63,468 bases of DNA. Origin: Elusimicrobiaceae bacterium (lineage in GTDB: Bacteria > Elusimicrobiota > Elusimicrobia > Elusimicrobiales > Elusimicrobiaceae). The stretch lies in contig JAEEMS010000015.1 of the NCBI GenBank assembly GCA_016283355.1, positions 1-63,468 of the forward strand, given 5' to 3'. Position numbers and translations under genes: made by a program. The notes beneath the pieces are model-generated. The model searched no databases and was not told the DNA's origin. It saw nothing but the letters and a program-made list of their open reading frames with translations. Below are positions 1-7,355 of the stretch, one piece after another. How positions within the stretch are numbered: position 1 is the stretch's first letter; every line of letters starts with the position of its first letter.

Positions 1-788
1 GCCACACTATCTAACCGTGAACCGGGATAAACCAATAACGTATTGTTTATTGTCTCCGCTTCGGCCTGTTCACGGTCCTGATTAGAAATAAGAATTAAAC
101 CCAAACCGTCTACTTCTTGGGCTAAAAGAATATTGTTGATTTTTTCCGTTTGCAACACACCCAAAGAACTTAACACAATAATATAATCCACTTTCTTTTC
201 TTTGAGCATCGTGGCCATTTCCTGCGCCGTTTGCACCGGGTCTAACACGCTCAACCCCGGCAAACGCACGTCTTTCCCATGCGTCTGTGGCAGATTAACT
301 AAGCCAAAGATCCCTATTTTGAAACCATCAATCGTACGGATTTGGTAATCATGCAAAGGCCACGGAATGGTATTTTCCAACCTCAAGTTCGCCGCTACAA
401 ACGGAAAAGGAAGCTGACGCATAATTTGACGAGCAACCTGCCAGCCGTAATTAAAGTCAGCCGGGCTGAGCGTGGCAGCCGTATAAGGAATCTCTTTGAG
501 AAAAGGAACCATAAAAAGCCCTTTGGTAAAGGGGCCTTCTGCGGCCGCGCCGAACCAGTTTCCTCCGTCAAAGAGCAAATAAGGTTCTTGCAACCCTTGT
601 ACAAAATTTTTCAAAATGGCGTATCCGCCCACTTCGCGGTCATTAAGACGCGGCTCCGGGCGGGAAGCATAAAAACCGAGTGCATCAGCCGTGAAATACA
701 CATCTACATGCTGAAGCTTTTCATTCCCGCATGCAGTCACGGCCAATACACTCAAAAAGCAACTAAAACAAGACAACCATTTACGCAT
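1..788 (-). CDS. 5'-nucleotidase/UshA-like lipoprotein, metal ligands lost (partial, 3' end outside window)
   Basis: Reading leftward from an ATG at 788, an open frame runs off the window edge (262 codons seen). The N-terminus is a lipoprotein signal peptide with the lipobox VTAC at residues 17-20. What follows aligns by eye with the metallophosphoesterase domain of the gene just upstream. The metal-binding motifs are changed: TSDVHG has become TADALG, DSGD has become DGGN, GNHEFD has become SPADFN, and the GGHAH-like segment reads ISNQD. The fold is probably kept, but the two-metal phosphatase chemistry is probably lost. The start codon overlaps the upstream stop by one base (TGATG), so translation is likely coupled. 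It may be a surface-anchored binding protein or pseudoenzyme. The C-terminal half is unseen. Confidence 0.75.
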   Translation of the reverse strand, partial: MRKWLSCFSCFLSVLAVTACGNEKLQHVDVYFTADALGFYASRPEPRLNDREVGGYAILKNFVQGLQEPYLLFDGGNWFGAAAEGPFTKGLFMVPFLKEIPYTAATLSPADFNYGWQVARQIMRQLPFPFVAANLRLENTIPWPLHDYQIRTIDGFKIGIFGLVNLPQTHGKDVRLPGLSVLDPVQTAQEMATMLKEKKVDYIIVLSSLGVLQTEKINNILLAQEVDGLGLILISNQDREQAEAETINNTLLVYPGSRLDSV

Positions 789-2254
789 CAGATTTGGCGA
801 ATTCTCCCCGTTTGCGGCGCTTTCGTATTTCCTTCCCGCACGGCATCTTCCACTAAAACGCGCAAGGTTTTGTTCCCTATTTTCCGTTTTTTATCGTCGC
901 CGATTTTTTTAAACAAAAACCCTTCACTGCCACCGTAAGCAATATGGGAATTAGTCACAACGGTATACATTTTACGGTTTTCTAACGGTTTTCCGTTATG
1001 CAGAATAGAAATATCTCGAATTCGCCCTTTTTTATCGGTTTTATAGGTAATGTCCAACCCGGCGTATGTGAACAAACTGCGCGGTGCAAAACCCGTTTTA
1101 ATAAAGCGTTTCAGGAACCGCCCGTCTACTGTTACCGCCACGATTTCATTATCAAAAGGATGTAGTTCCACCAAATCACGCCGAGACGTTGGTCCTTGGC
1201 GCAAAGTAACACGTGTGCCACCGTTATTGTGAATGGCAATCGGTGCACCGCTGTATGCTTGCATCAAATCGGCCACCCAATCGTTAAGCGGAGAATCTAA
1301 CCGGTCTTTCACGGTGGGATTCTTTTCCAAGGTTTCTTTTGTTTCGCCTACGATTTCATCGATGCCGGGTTCACGCAAATCATCTACAAATTTTTTAATT
1401 TCTTTATCTTCCCCGGTCTGAGCGATGATTAACGGGATTAATTCCGAACGAGAAGACACCACTTTCCCCGTTTTATCATCCGTTTCCACGGTTACTTTGC
1501 TGACGTTTTTCAGATAGCTGCCACTCTCCACAAACAACACGCCATTCTCTCGGCGGTTTTGAATAATCTGGTGTGCATGCCCACCCAAAACAACGTGTAC
1601 ACGTCCTCCAAATTTTTTGGCAATTTCCAACGTGTAAGGTTGCTGTCCGTGTTTTTCATCTGCAATCGAATCATGTACCAACACTACTACAAAGTGTGGA
1701 TGTTGTTTTTCAACTTCGTTTAATGCTTTCTCCAGCGCATCAAACGGCTTGGTAAAATAATACTCATCCGCCGGGTTGGTGGGAGTACGATTGGCTAACC
1801 CGATAACAGCTACTTTTATCCCATCTACATCATAAATCTGATAGGGGCTAATGTGCGGCGGATATTGCATAGAATCTTTCTTGAGGAAATTCGCTGCTAA
1901 AACCGGGAAATTCAACTGCCCGATTAACGGCGCAAACCCCGCGCTTTTGAAATCGAACTCATGATTCCCCACCGTGGTGGCGTCATACCCCATCTTATTC
2001 ATAATGGTAGCGGCTTTAAATCCTTTCGAATAGCGGGTTTCCGCTGTGCCGTTGGCAAAATCTCCGCTGTCCAGAAGCAAATATTTTTCCGGACCTTTCT
2101 CCATTACAGCAGCCAAAGCGGCATATCCGCCCTGTCCTTTGTGCGGATAGAAAAAACCATGTACATCACTGGTGTGGTAAATAGTAGTCGTTTTGGCGCT
2201 CAACAAAACCGGCAAAACGAGCAGTGCGGCCAATAACAATCTGTTCTTCCTCAT
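788..2254 (-). CDS. Secreted 5'-nucleotidase / UshA-family metallophosphatase
   Basis: This 488-residue exported enzyme should hydrolyse nucleotides or related phosphoesters outside the inner membrane. A signal peptide covers residues 1-20 (LLSA then K). The metallophosphoesterase domain carries intact two-metal ligands: D30 and H32 (SDVHG), D65 (DSGD), N97-H98 (GNHEFD), an LVHDS motif, and GGHAH near residue 225. The 5'-nucleotidase C-terminal domain follows, with substrate-pocket motifs NNGGTR and HPFDN. The length is close to the family norm. A good ribosome site (AAGGAG) precedes the ATG. It starts 27 bp after nifS on the same strand and is probably co-transcribed with it. The next gene is a degenerate paralogue. 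The exact substrate cannot be read from sequence. Confidence 0.88.
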   Translation of the reverse strand: MRKNRLLLAALLVLPVLLSAKTTTIYHTSDVHGFFYPHKGQGGYAALAAVMEKGPEKYLLLDSGDFANGTAETRYSKGFKAATIMNKMGYDATTVGNHEFDFKSAGFAPLIGQLNFPVLAANFLKKDSMQYPPHISPYQIYDVDGIKVAVIGLANRTPTNPADEYYFTKPFDALEKALNEVEKQHPHFVVVLVHDSIADEKHGQQPYTLEIAKKFGGRVHVVLGGHAHQIIQNRRENGVLFVESGSYLKNVSKVTVETDDKTGKVVSSRSELIPLIIAQTGEDKEIKKFVDDLREPGIDEIVGETKETLEKNPTVKDRLDSPLNDWVADLMQAYSGAPIAIHNNGGTRVTLRQGPTSRRDLVELHPFDNEIVAVTVDGRFLKRFIKTGFAPRSLFTYAGLDITYKTDKKGRIRDISILHNGKPLENRKMYTVVTNSHIAYGGSEGFLFKKIGDDKKRKIGNKTLRVLVEDAVREGNTKAPQTGRIRQI

Positions 2255-2281
2255 ATACTCTCCTTTGCGAAAGCTGTTGAA

Positions 2282-3469
2282 TTACGGTGCAACATGTGTC
2301 TTTGCCATTCTGGAAAATGGCGAAATTTCACGCAGCCGCTCAATAATCGGCGGCAACTCTTTAAGCACTAAACGAACTTCTTCCGAGGTGGTTTGATCGG
2401 AAAGAGAAAAGCGAACCGATCCGTGGGCAAATTGGAAAGGCACTTTCATCGCCCGTAATACATGGGAAGGTTCCAAAGAACCCGATGTACATGCCGAACC
2501 CGAAGAAGCACAAATACCGAAATCATTTAAAAACATCAAAATAGATTCCCCTTCAATATAGCCAAAGCTGATGTTCGTAGTATTAGGAACACGGTGTTCC
2601 GGGTCTCCGTTTACTTTGACATCCGGAATCGTTTTCAAAATACCTTGTTCCAGTTCATCGCGCAGCGCAGCTACTTTCTGCATTGTTCCGCCGGAAAGCC
2701 GTTTTTGCGCCAGCTCGGCCGCTTTTCCGATTCCCACAATATAAGGAACATTTTCCGTCCCGGCACGGCGGTGTTTTTCTTGGTGTCCTCCCATTAAATA
2801 GGGCAAGAAACGCGTTCCGCGTTTTACATATAAAACGCCGATCCCTTTCGGGCCGTGGAATTTATGGGCAGAAAGCGAAAGCATATCCACCCCGGCAGCT
2901 TGCACATCCACCGGAATTTTCCCCACCGCTTGTACAGCATCTGTATGGAAAACAGCTCCGTATTCATGCGCAATTTTTGAAATTTCTTGTATTGGGAAAA
3001 TTGTTCCGGTTTCACTATTGGCCCACATTACAGATACAACGGCGGTTTGTGTATCTATCAAACGTTTGAATTGCTCCATATTAAAACGCCCTTGTTCATC
3101 CACCCCGATATAGTCGACACGGTATCCTTGCGATTCCAAAAACTTAAACGGTTCAAGTACCGCCGGATGCTCCACTGCGGACGTGATGATATGTTTTTTG
3201 GCACGATTCGCACGCACCGCCGAAAAAATAGCAGTATTATCACTTTCCGAGGCACAGGAAGTAAAAATAATTTCATCGTCGTATTGGGCATGAATTAACT
3301 GCGCCACCTGCCGGCGGGCCGCATCAATAACGTGGCGATTTTCTCCGCCAAAACTATGTATACTGGAAGCGTTACCATATTTTTCGGAAAAATAAGGCAA
3401 CATGGCTTCTACTACTTCGGGTGCACACTGCGTGGTAGCGTTATTATCTAAATAAACCACTTTTTTCAT
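2282..3469 (-). CDS. nifS: Cysteine desulfurase, NifS/IscS family
   Basis: PLP enzyme that removes sulfur from cysteine as a persulfide for Fe-S cluster assembly. The 395-residue length is normal. The N-terminus has the family signature YLDNNATTQ. The PLP lysine lies in SAHKFHGPKG. The mobile-loop catalytic cysteine lies in CASSGSACTSG, which resembles the group I (NifS/IscS) pattern. Its start lies one base after the nifU stop, so the two are certainly co-transcribed and pair as desulfurase and scaffold. The nif name reflects family, not nitrogen fixation: no nitrogenase gene is in view. The C-terminal tail (RMAKTHVAP) is unremarkable. Confidence 0.93.
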   Translation of the reverse strand: MKKVVYLDNNATTQCAPEVVEAMLPYFSEKYGNASSIHSFGGENRHVIDAARRQVAQLIHAQYDDEIIFTSCASESDNTAIFSAVRANRAKKHIITSAVEHPAVLEPFKFLESQGYRVDYIGVDEQGRFNMEQFKRLIDTQTAVVSVMWANSETGTIFPIQEISKIAHEYGAVFHTDAVQAVGKIPVDVQAAGVDMLSLSAHKFHGPKGIGVLYVKRGTRFLPYLMGGHQEKHRRAGTENVPYIVGIGKAAELAQKRLSGGTMQKVAALRDELEQGILKTIPDVKVNGDPEHRVPNTTNISFGYIEGESILMFLNDFGICASSGSACTSGSLEPSHVLRAMKVPFQFAHGSVRFSLSDQTTSEEVRLVLKELPPIIERLREISPFSRMAKTHVAP

Positions 3470-3470
3470 G

Positions 3471-4319
3471 TTAGGCCTGCTCCACCGTTAATTCTTTTGA
3501 AATACGGTCTTGAAGAACTTTTTCAATAAAATTTTTAAGCGTTCCCTGTGCACCGGCGCAACCGCTACACATACCGATCAAGCGTACCTTTACCGTATTT
3601 CCGACAAGGTCCACCAATTCTACGGACCCGCCGTCCATATTGAGTTTCGGGCGAATGTCTTCTTCCAACACTTGTTCAATTTTTCTGATTTTTTCTACCA
3701 ACGTCATTTCTTCATATTTCTTAGAGGCGGGTGTTTCAATCGCGCAAGATCCGTTCACTTTATCCAAAATCTTTTGAATTTCTCCTTTACATCTCCCGCA
3801 AGCACCACCGGCTTTGGTAAAGTGGGTCACATCCTCTACGGTAGTTAAATGATTGGTACGAATGGCTTTAATAATAGCTTCTTCGGACACATTAAAACAA
3901 TGACAGACAATTTTTTCGGCTTCTTGCTCAAACACCACAGGTTTTCCGCCGTTTCGGTAACTTTGCACCGCCGCTTCCAGCGCTTCCATTCCCATAACGG
4001 AACAATGCATTTTTTCGGTCGGCAAACTCCCCAGGGCATTCGCAATATCTTGATTGGTAATTTTAGAGGCCTCTGCAATCGTTTTACCCTTCACCATCTC
4101 CGTTAAAATAGAAGAAGAGGCAATCGCACTTGCGCAGCCAAATGTTTCGAATTTGGCATCTTCAATCACATCTGTCTCTTTGTTTACCTTAATTGTCAAA
4201 CGCAATGCATCCCCGCACACCAAACTACCTACTTGGCCGGTACCGTCCGCATTGGGGATAACCCCCACATTGCGCGGATGTTTAAAATGATCCATTACTT
4301 TATCTGTATAATCCCACAT
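3471..4319 (-). CDS. nifU: NifU Fe-S cluster scaffold (three-domain)
   Basis: Scaffold protein on which Fe-S clusters are built with sulfur from NifS. All three modules of full-length NifU are present in 282 residues. First is an IscU-like domain (residues 1-125) with cluster cysteines in VCGD, FGCASAIAS and MHCS. Second is a central [2Fe-2S] BFD-like segment with CHC and CGRC motifs (about 138-175). Third is a C-terminal Nfu domain with CSGC (about 250). The ATG is preceded by a G-rich ribosome site and a TGATATAAT extended -10. This appears to be the main Fe-S system visible here; no SUF or ISC genes are in the window. Confidence 0.93.
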   Translation of the reverse strand: MWDYTDKVMDHFKHPRNVGVIPNADGTGQVGSLVCGDALRLTIKVNKETDVIEDAKFETFGCASAIASSSILTEMVKGKTIAEASKITNQDIANALGSLPTEKMHCSVMGMEALEAAVQSYRNGGKPVVFEQEAEKIVCHCFNVSEEAIIKAIRTNHLTTVEDVTHFTKAGGACGRCKGEIQKILDKVNGSCAIETPASKKYEEMTLVEKIRKIEQVLEEDIRPKLNMDGGSVELVDLVGNTVKVRLIGMCSGCAGAQGTLKNFIEKVLQDRISKELTVEQA

Positions 4320-4347
4320 GGAATGCCCCCTACTTATTATTAATTAT

Positions 4348-4356
4348 ATTATATCA
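4348..4356 (-). promoter_or_regulatory. Extended -10 promoter of nifU operon
   Basis: On the minus strand this reads TGATATAAT, a consensus TGn-TATAAT element about 30 bases before the nifU ATG. No convincing -35 was found. It lies back to back with the nadK promoter in the 90-bp divergent spacer. Confidence 0.55.
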
Positions 4357-4394
4357 TTATTCCAAGCCGCCTACTGTGCCCCCGGGGTTTATTT

Positions 4395-4409
4395 TGCTAC
4401 AATATTTTT
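4395..4409 (+). promoter_or_regulatory. Extended -10 of nadK, probably leaderless
   Basis: The sequence TGC-TACAAT-ATTTTT leads straight into the nadK ATG, so transcription should begin at or next to the A of the start codon. There is no Shine-Dalgarno sequence. The same spacing recurs at mutS, the Nudix gene and the UDP-glucuronate epimerase gene. Confidence 0.55.
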
Positions 4410-5234
4410 ATGGATTTAAAGCGCGTATACATCTTTGTTAATAAAGAACATAATCAACCCTTGGCACAACAAGCGGCTGATTTTTTGCGCGCACATCAAA
4501 TAAAGGTTGATTTTTTAAATTCACCCGAGGAGCTCTCCTCGGCGGATATGTTGCTAAGTTTTGGCGGGGACGGCACCCTATTACAATGTGCCCGACAGGC
4601 AGCCCCCAAACAGATTCCCGTATTCGGCATCAATTGCGGAACGCTGGGATTTTTGGCTTCTTGTGAAAAAGAGGCCGTAATATCCTCGTTAGAGCAAGTA
4701 CTGAAAGGAGCTTTTACCCTCCATACGCGTTCCTTATTACAAGCCCACGTGACGCAACCGCAACAAGAAGCACAAGATTTCCTTGCTTTTAACGATTGTG
4801 TCCTACACGCCGCCACGCCGCGCGCTTTTATTTTACAGGCCCAATGGAATCAAACCCAAATGCCTTCTTATTACGGAGATGGCGTAGTGGTATCCACCCC
4901 CACCGGTTCCACCGCTTATTCCTTAGCGGCCGGCGGACCGATTGTGGAACCTTCCGTGGACGTGTTGGTAGTCACGCCGATTTGTCCGCATTCACTTCAT
5001 CAACGGCCAATCGTTCTACCTGCCAACGGAACGTTAACGCTTACCCCTTCTCTCAAATATAAAGAAGATACCGTTTTACTTAGCTTGGATGGGCAAACAC
5101 ACTTGTCCTTGTCGGCGGGCGGACAAGTAGAAATCAGCCGTAGCACTCATACCGTAGAGTTGGTAGGGTTGCCGGGCCGCGATTTTTTTACCAATTTACA
5201 CCGTAAACTTAGCTGGGGAAATCTAGAATGTTAA
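4410..5234 (+). CDS. nadK: NAD kinase
   Basis: Cytoplasmic enzyme that phosphorylates NAD to NADP using ATP or polyphosphate. The 274-residue length is typical. The kinase motif GGDGT is at residues 52-56, followed by GINCGTLGFLA and the NAD-binding signature TPTGSTAYSLAAGGP with a downstream PICPHSL segment. It overlaps recN by 7 bp, so the two form a transcription unit. The start is supported by an extended -10 placed 6 bp upstream and by the position of the first conserved strand. No ribosome site is present, so a leaderless transcript is likely. Confidence 0.93.
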   Translation: MDLKRVYIFVNKEHNQPLAQQAADFLRAHQIKVDFLNSPEELSSADMLLSFGGDGTLLQCARQAAPKQIPVFGINCGTLGFLASCEKEAVISSLEQVLKGAFTLHTRSLLQAHVTQPQQEAQDFLAFNDCVLHAATPRAFILQAQWNQTQMPSYYGDGVVVSTPTGSTAYSLAAGGPIVEPSVDVLVVTPICPHSLHQRPIVLPANGTLTLTPSLKYKEDTVLLSLDGQTHLSLSAGGQVEISRSTHTVELVGLPGRDFFTNLHRKLSWGNLEC

Positions 5235-6883
5235 AGGAATTGTGCGTACAGAATTTTGCCATTATTTCGGATATTTCCCTTTCTTTTGCTTCGGGTCTTA
5301 ATGTCTTTTCCGGTGAAACGGGTGCCGGGAAATCCATTGTAATAGAAGCCCTGGGTTTTGCACTGGGCGCACGAGGCGATACTTCCCTTATCAAAGACGG
5401 AACGGAAAAAATGTCCGTTGTGGCTACTTTTACAAGCGCAGATCTCCCGCAAGAAATTCGCGCACAATATCAGCTCACAGCCGATGTTTTTACTGTCAAA
5501 CGTGAATTGGACCGCAAAGGGAAAAACAAAGCGTATATAGACGGCCGCATCACTACCATCGCCACTTTAGCCCAAATCGGTCGTTACTTGGTGGATTTTC
5601 ACGGTCAGCACGAACACCAAAGTTTGTTGCACGCTTCCGTCCATCTGGCTTTACTCGACAAGTTTGCCAAAAATGATGCGTTAACACAACAAGTCAACCA
5701 TGCTTATCAACACGTTCAAACCCTGGAAAAAAAATTGGAAGCGGCCCGTCTCAGCGCGCAAGAAAAAGAACGTTTATTGGATATGAGCCAATATCAATTG
5801 GACGAAATCGAACGCGTGAACCCCACCGCTAACGAAGATTTACAGTTGGAGCAAGAGCTTCCAAAACTCAAGCATGCCGGTCGCCTTTTGGAAAGTGCGG
5901 CCGCGGCCTACAATGAACTTTACAGCGCAGAAGATTCCGCTACTGCCCGCGTATCGCGTGCCGCAAAAGAAGTAACCGCCATGGCTGAATTGGACGAAAA
6001 CATCGCAGAATTGTCGGAAAATTTAAATACTACGTTGCTTACGTTGGAAGATATTGCCTCCTCTTTGGGGGATTACAAAGATAGCATTTCAATTGAGCCG
6101 GATGCACTGGACAAGATGCTCGAGCGTCATGAGAAAATCAAACGGCTTAAAGCCAAATACGGCCCGGAAATTACAGATGTGTTACACACAGCCGAACAAT
6201 TAAAAGAGCGCATTGAAAATTTAAAACATGCCGAAGAGCACGAGCAAGATTTACAAAATGAATTAGGAAAAGCAAAAAAAGAGTTATTAACCCTTTCCCA
6301 ACAATTGCATGACAAACGGTTTGCGGCAGCCGAAAAATTATCTGCACGCATTACCCAACAAATCAAACCGTTGGGGTTTCAGCAAGTACGTTTTTCTACC
6401 GCAGTGGAAATGGATGAAGAAAACATCACCGCCACTGGGGCAGACCGCGTTGAATTTCTATTTTCCCCCAACCCGGGGCAAGCATTACGTCCGCTTCAGC
6501 ACATTGCATCCGGCGGGGAGATATCCCGTGTGATGTTGGGTTTAAAAACAGTATTGGCTTCAACGGTGCCTGTAATGGTGTTTGATGAAGTAGACGCCGG
6601 AATCGGTGGCGAAACGGGCTGGCTGGTAGGTGAAAAATTACATAATTGTGCCCAAGGCCGCCAAGTGCTGTGCATTACCCATTTGGCGCAAGTAGCTGCC
6701 CAAGCGGACCATAATTTTGTGGTTTCTAAAACCGTCCGCAACCACCAAACGCATGTTTCCATCCAACCTCTTCACAAGGAACAATTGCCGGAAGAAATTT
6801 CCAGGATGTTGGGTGGCGGAAAAGACACACACAGCGCCGCTTTTGAACACGCCAAAGAACTACTGCAAAAAGCCGGGCGTTAG
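5228..6883 (+). CDS. recN: DNA repair protein RecN
   Basis: SMC-like ATPase that acts early in double-strand-break repair. The 551-residue length is normal. The Walker A motif GETGAGKS is at residues 29-36. A long central coiled-coil region (about 150-370) is rich in Glu, Lys and Leu. The C-terminal ATPase half has the signature SGGEISR and a Walker B segment VMVFDEVDAGIGG. The first seven bases overlap nadK, giving translational coupling. The same nadK-recN neighbourhood occurs in many bacteria. Confidence 0.93.
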   Translation: MLKELCVQNFAIISDISLSFASGLNVFSGETGAGKSIVIEALGFALGARGDTSLIKDGTEKMSVVATFTSADLPQEIRAQYQLTADVFTVKRELDRKGKNKAYIDGRITTIATLAQIGRYLVDFHGQHEHQSLLHASVHLALLDKFAKNDALTQQVNHAYQHVQTLEKKLEAARLSAQEKERLLDMSQYQLDEIERVNPTANEDLQLEQELPKLKHAGRLLESAAAAYNELYSAEDSATARVSRAAKEVTAMAELDENIAELSENLNTTLLTLEDIASSLGDYKDSISIEPDALDKMLERHEKIKRLKAKYGPEITDVLHTAEQLKERIENLKHAEEHEQDLQNELGKAKKELLTLSQQLHDKRFAAAEKLSARITQQIKPLGFQQVRFSTAVEMDEENITATGADRVEFLFSPNPGQALRPLQHIASGGEISRVMLGLKTVLASTVPVMVFDEVDAGIGGETGWLVGEKLHNCAQGRQVLCITHLAQVAAQADHNFVVSKTVRNHQTHVSIQPLHKEQLPEEISRMLGGGKDTHSAAFEHAKELLQKAGR

Positions 6884-6905
6884 TGTTCCATTCTTGGCTT
6901 TCTTT

Positions 6906-6940
6906 TGATACAATATGTGGGAGGGAAATCCCCACATATT
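6906..6940 (+). promoter_or_regulatory. Extended -10 overlapped by a 10-bp perfect inverted repeat
   Basis: TGA-TACAAT (6906-6914) is an extended -10 element. A perfect 10-bp palindrome overlaps its end: AATATGTGGG at 6912-6921 and CCCACATATT at 6931-6940, with a 9-nt spacer. The predicted transcription start (about 6921) falls inside it. This could be a repressor operator or a 5' mRNA hairpin. The ribosome site AAGGAG and the ATG at 6957 follow. Confidence 0.45.
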
Positions 6941-6956
6941 AAAAAAGGAGAAAATT

Positions 6957-7304
6957 ATGTCTAATTGTTGCAAATACGCCAAATGGTGGCCGCACAACTG
7001 GTTGTGCTTAAAAGGGCTGTCGATTTTTTTCACCGTCCTATTTTATATTGCACTTGCCTTCGCTATTTTTATGCTCTGGCAAATTGTCCCGCTTTTTTTC
7101 AACCCTATGTTTCCTAAAGGAAACGTATTTATCTTGTTATCCATCTACGTGCTTGGAAGCGTTGCTACTGCTCTCTATTTTTTGGCTCTTGCCAAAATCT
7201 TGAAAGCTTTGTGCAAGATTAAACACGCCGTTGCGCCTTGTTGCTGTGGTCAAGAAACCAAAGCAGAAAAAGCTCCGGCAACAACAGAAGAAAAATCTAA
7301 CTAA
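6957..7304 (+). CDS. Small two-helix membrane protein with terminal cysteine clusters
   Basis: A 115-residue protein not recognised as a named family. Two hydrophobic helices are clear, at about residues 22-48 and 57-82. The ends are polar and carry cysteine clusters: CC at residues 4-5, and CCC near residue 97 followed by a Lys/Glu-rich tail. With two helices, both ends should face the same side, so the cysteines could bind metal or form a redox site together. This is inference. The ATG at 6957 was chosen because AAGGAG lies just upstream; a longer frame from 6915 would start inside the promoter palindrome. A terminator follows directly, so it is monocistronic. Confidence 0.7.
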   Translation: MSNCCKYAKWWPHNWLCLKGLSIFFTVLFYIALAFAIFMLWQIVPLFFNPMFPKGNVFILLSIYVLGSVATALYFLALAKILKALCKIKHAVAPCCCGQETKAEKAPATTEEKSN

Positions 7305-7308
7305 TTAT

Positions 7309-7343
7309 AAAACGGTGCGCCCGCATGGGGTGCACCGTTTTTT
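7309..7343 (+). terminator. Rho-independent terminator after the small membrane protein
   Basis: AAAACGGTGC (7309-7318) pairs with GCACCGTTTT (7332-7341) and runs into a tract of six T. It ends only 12 bases before the next ATG, so read-through or attenuation could feed the downstream gene. Confidence 0.8.
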
Positions 7344-7355
7344 GATGAGGGTACC

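Noticed and set aside
342-938. A 198-codon plus-strand frame across two metallophosphoesterase genes
   Set aside because: It is antisense to both genes, and the reverse strand gives clear protein homology.
3471-4319. Nitrogen fixation locus
   Set aside because: nifU and nifS here lack any nitrogenase or nif-specific neighbours; this gene pair commonly serves general Fe-S assembly in anaerobes.
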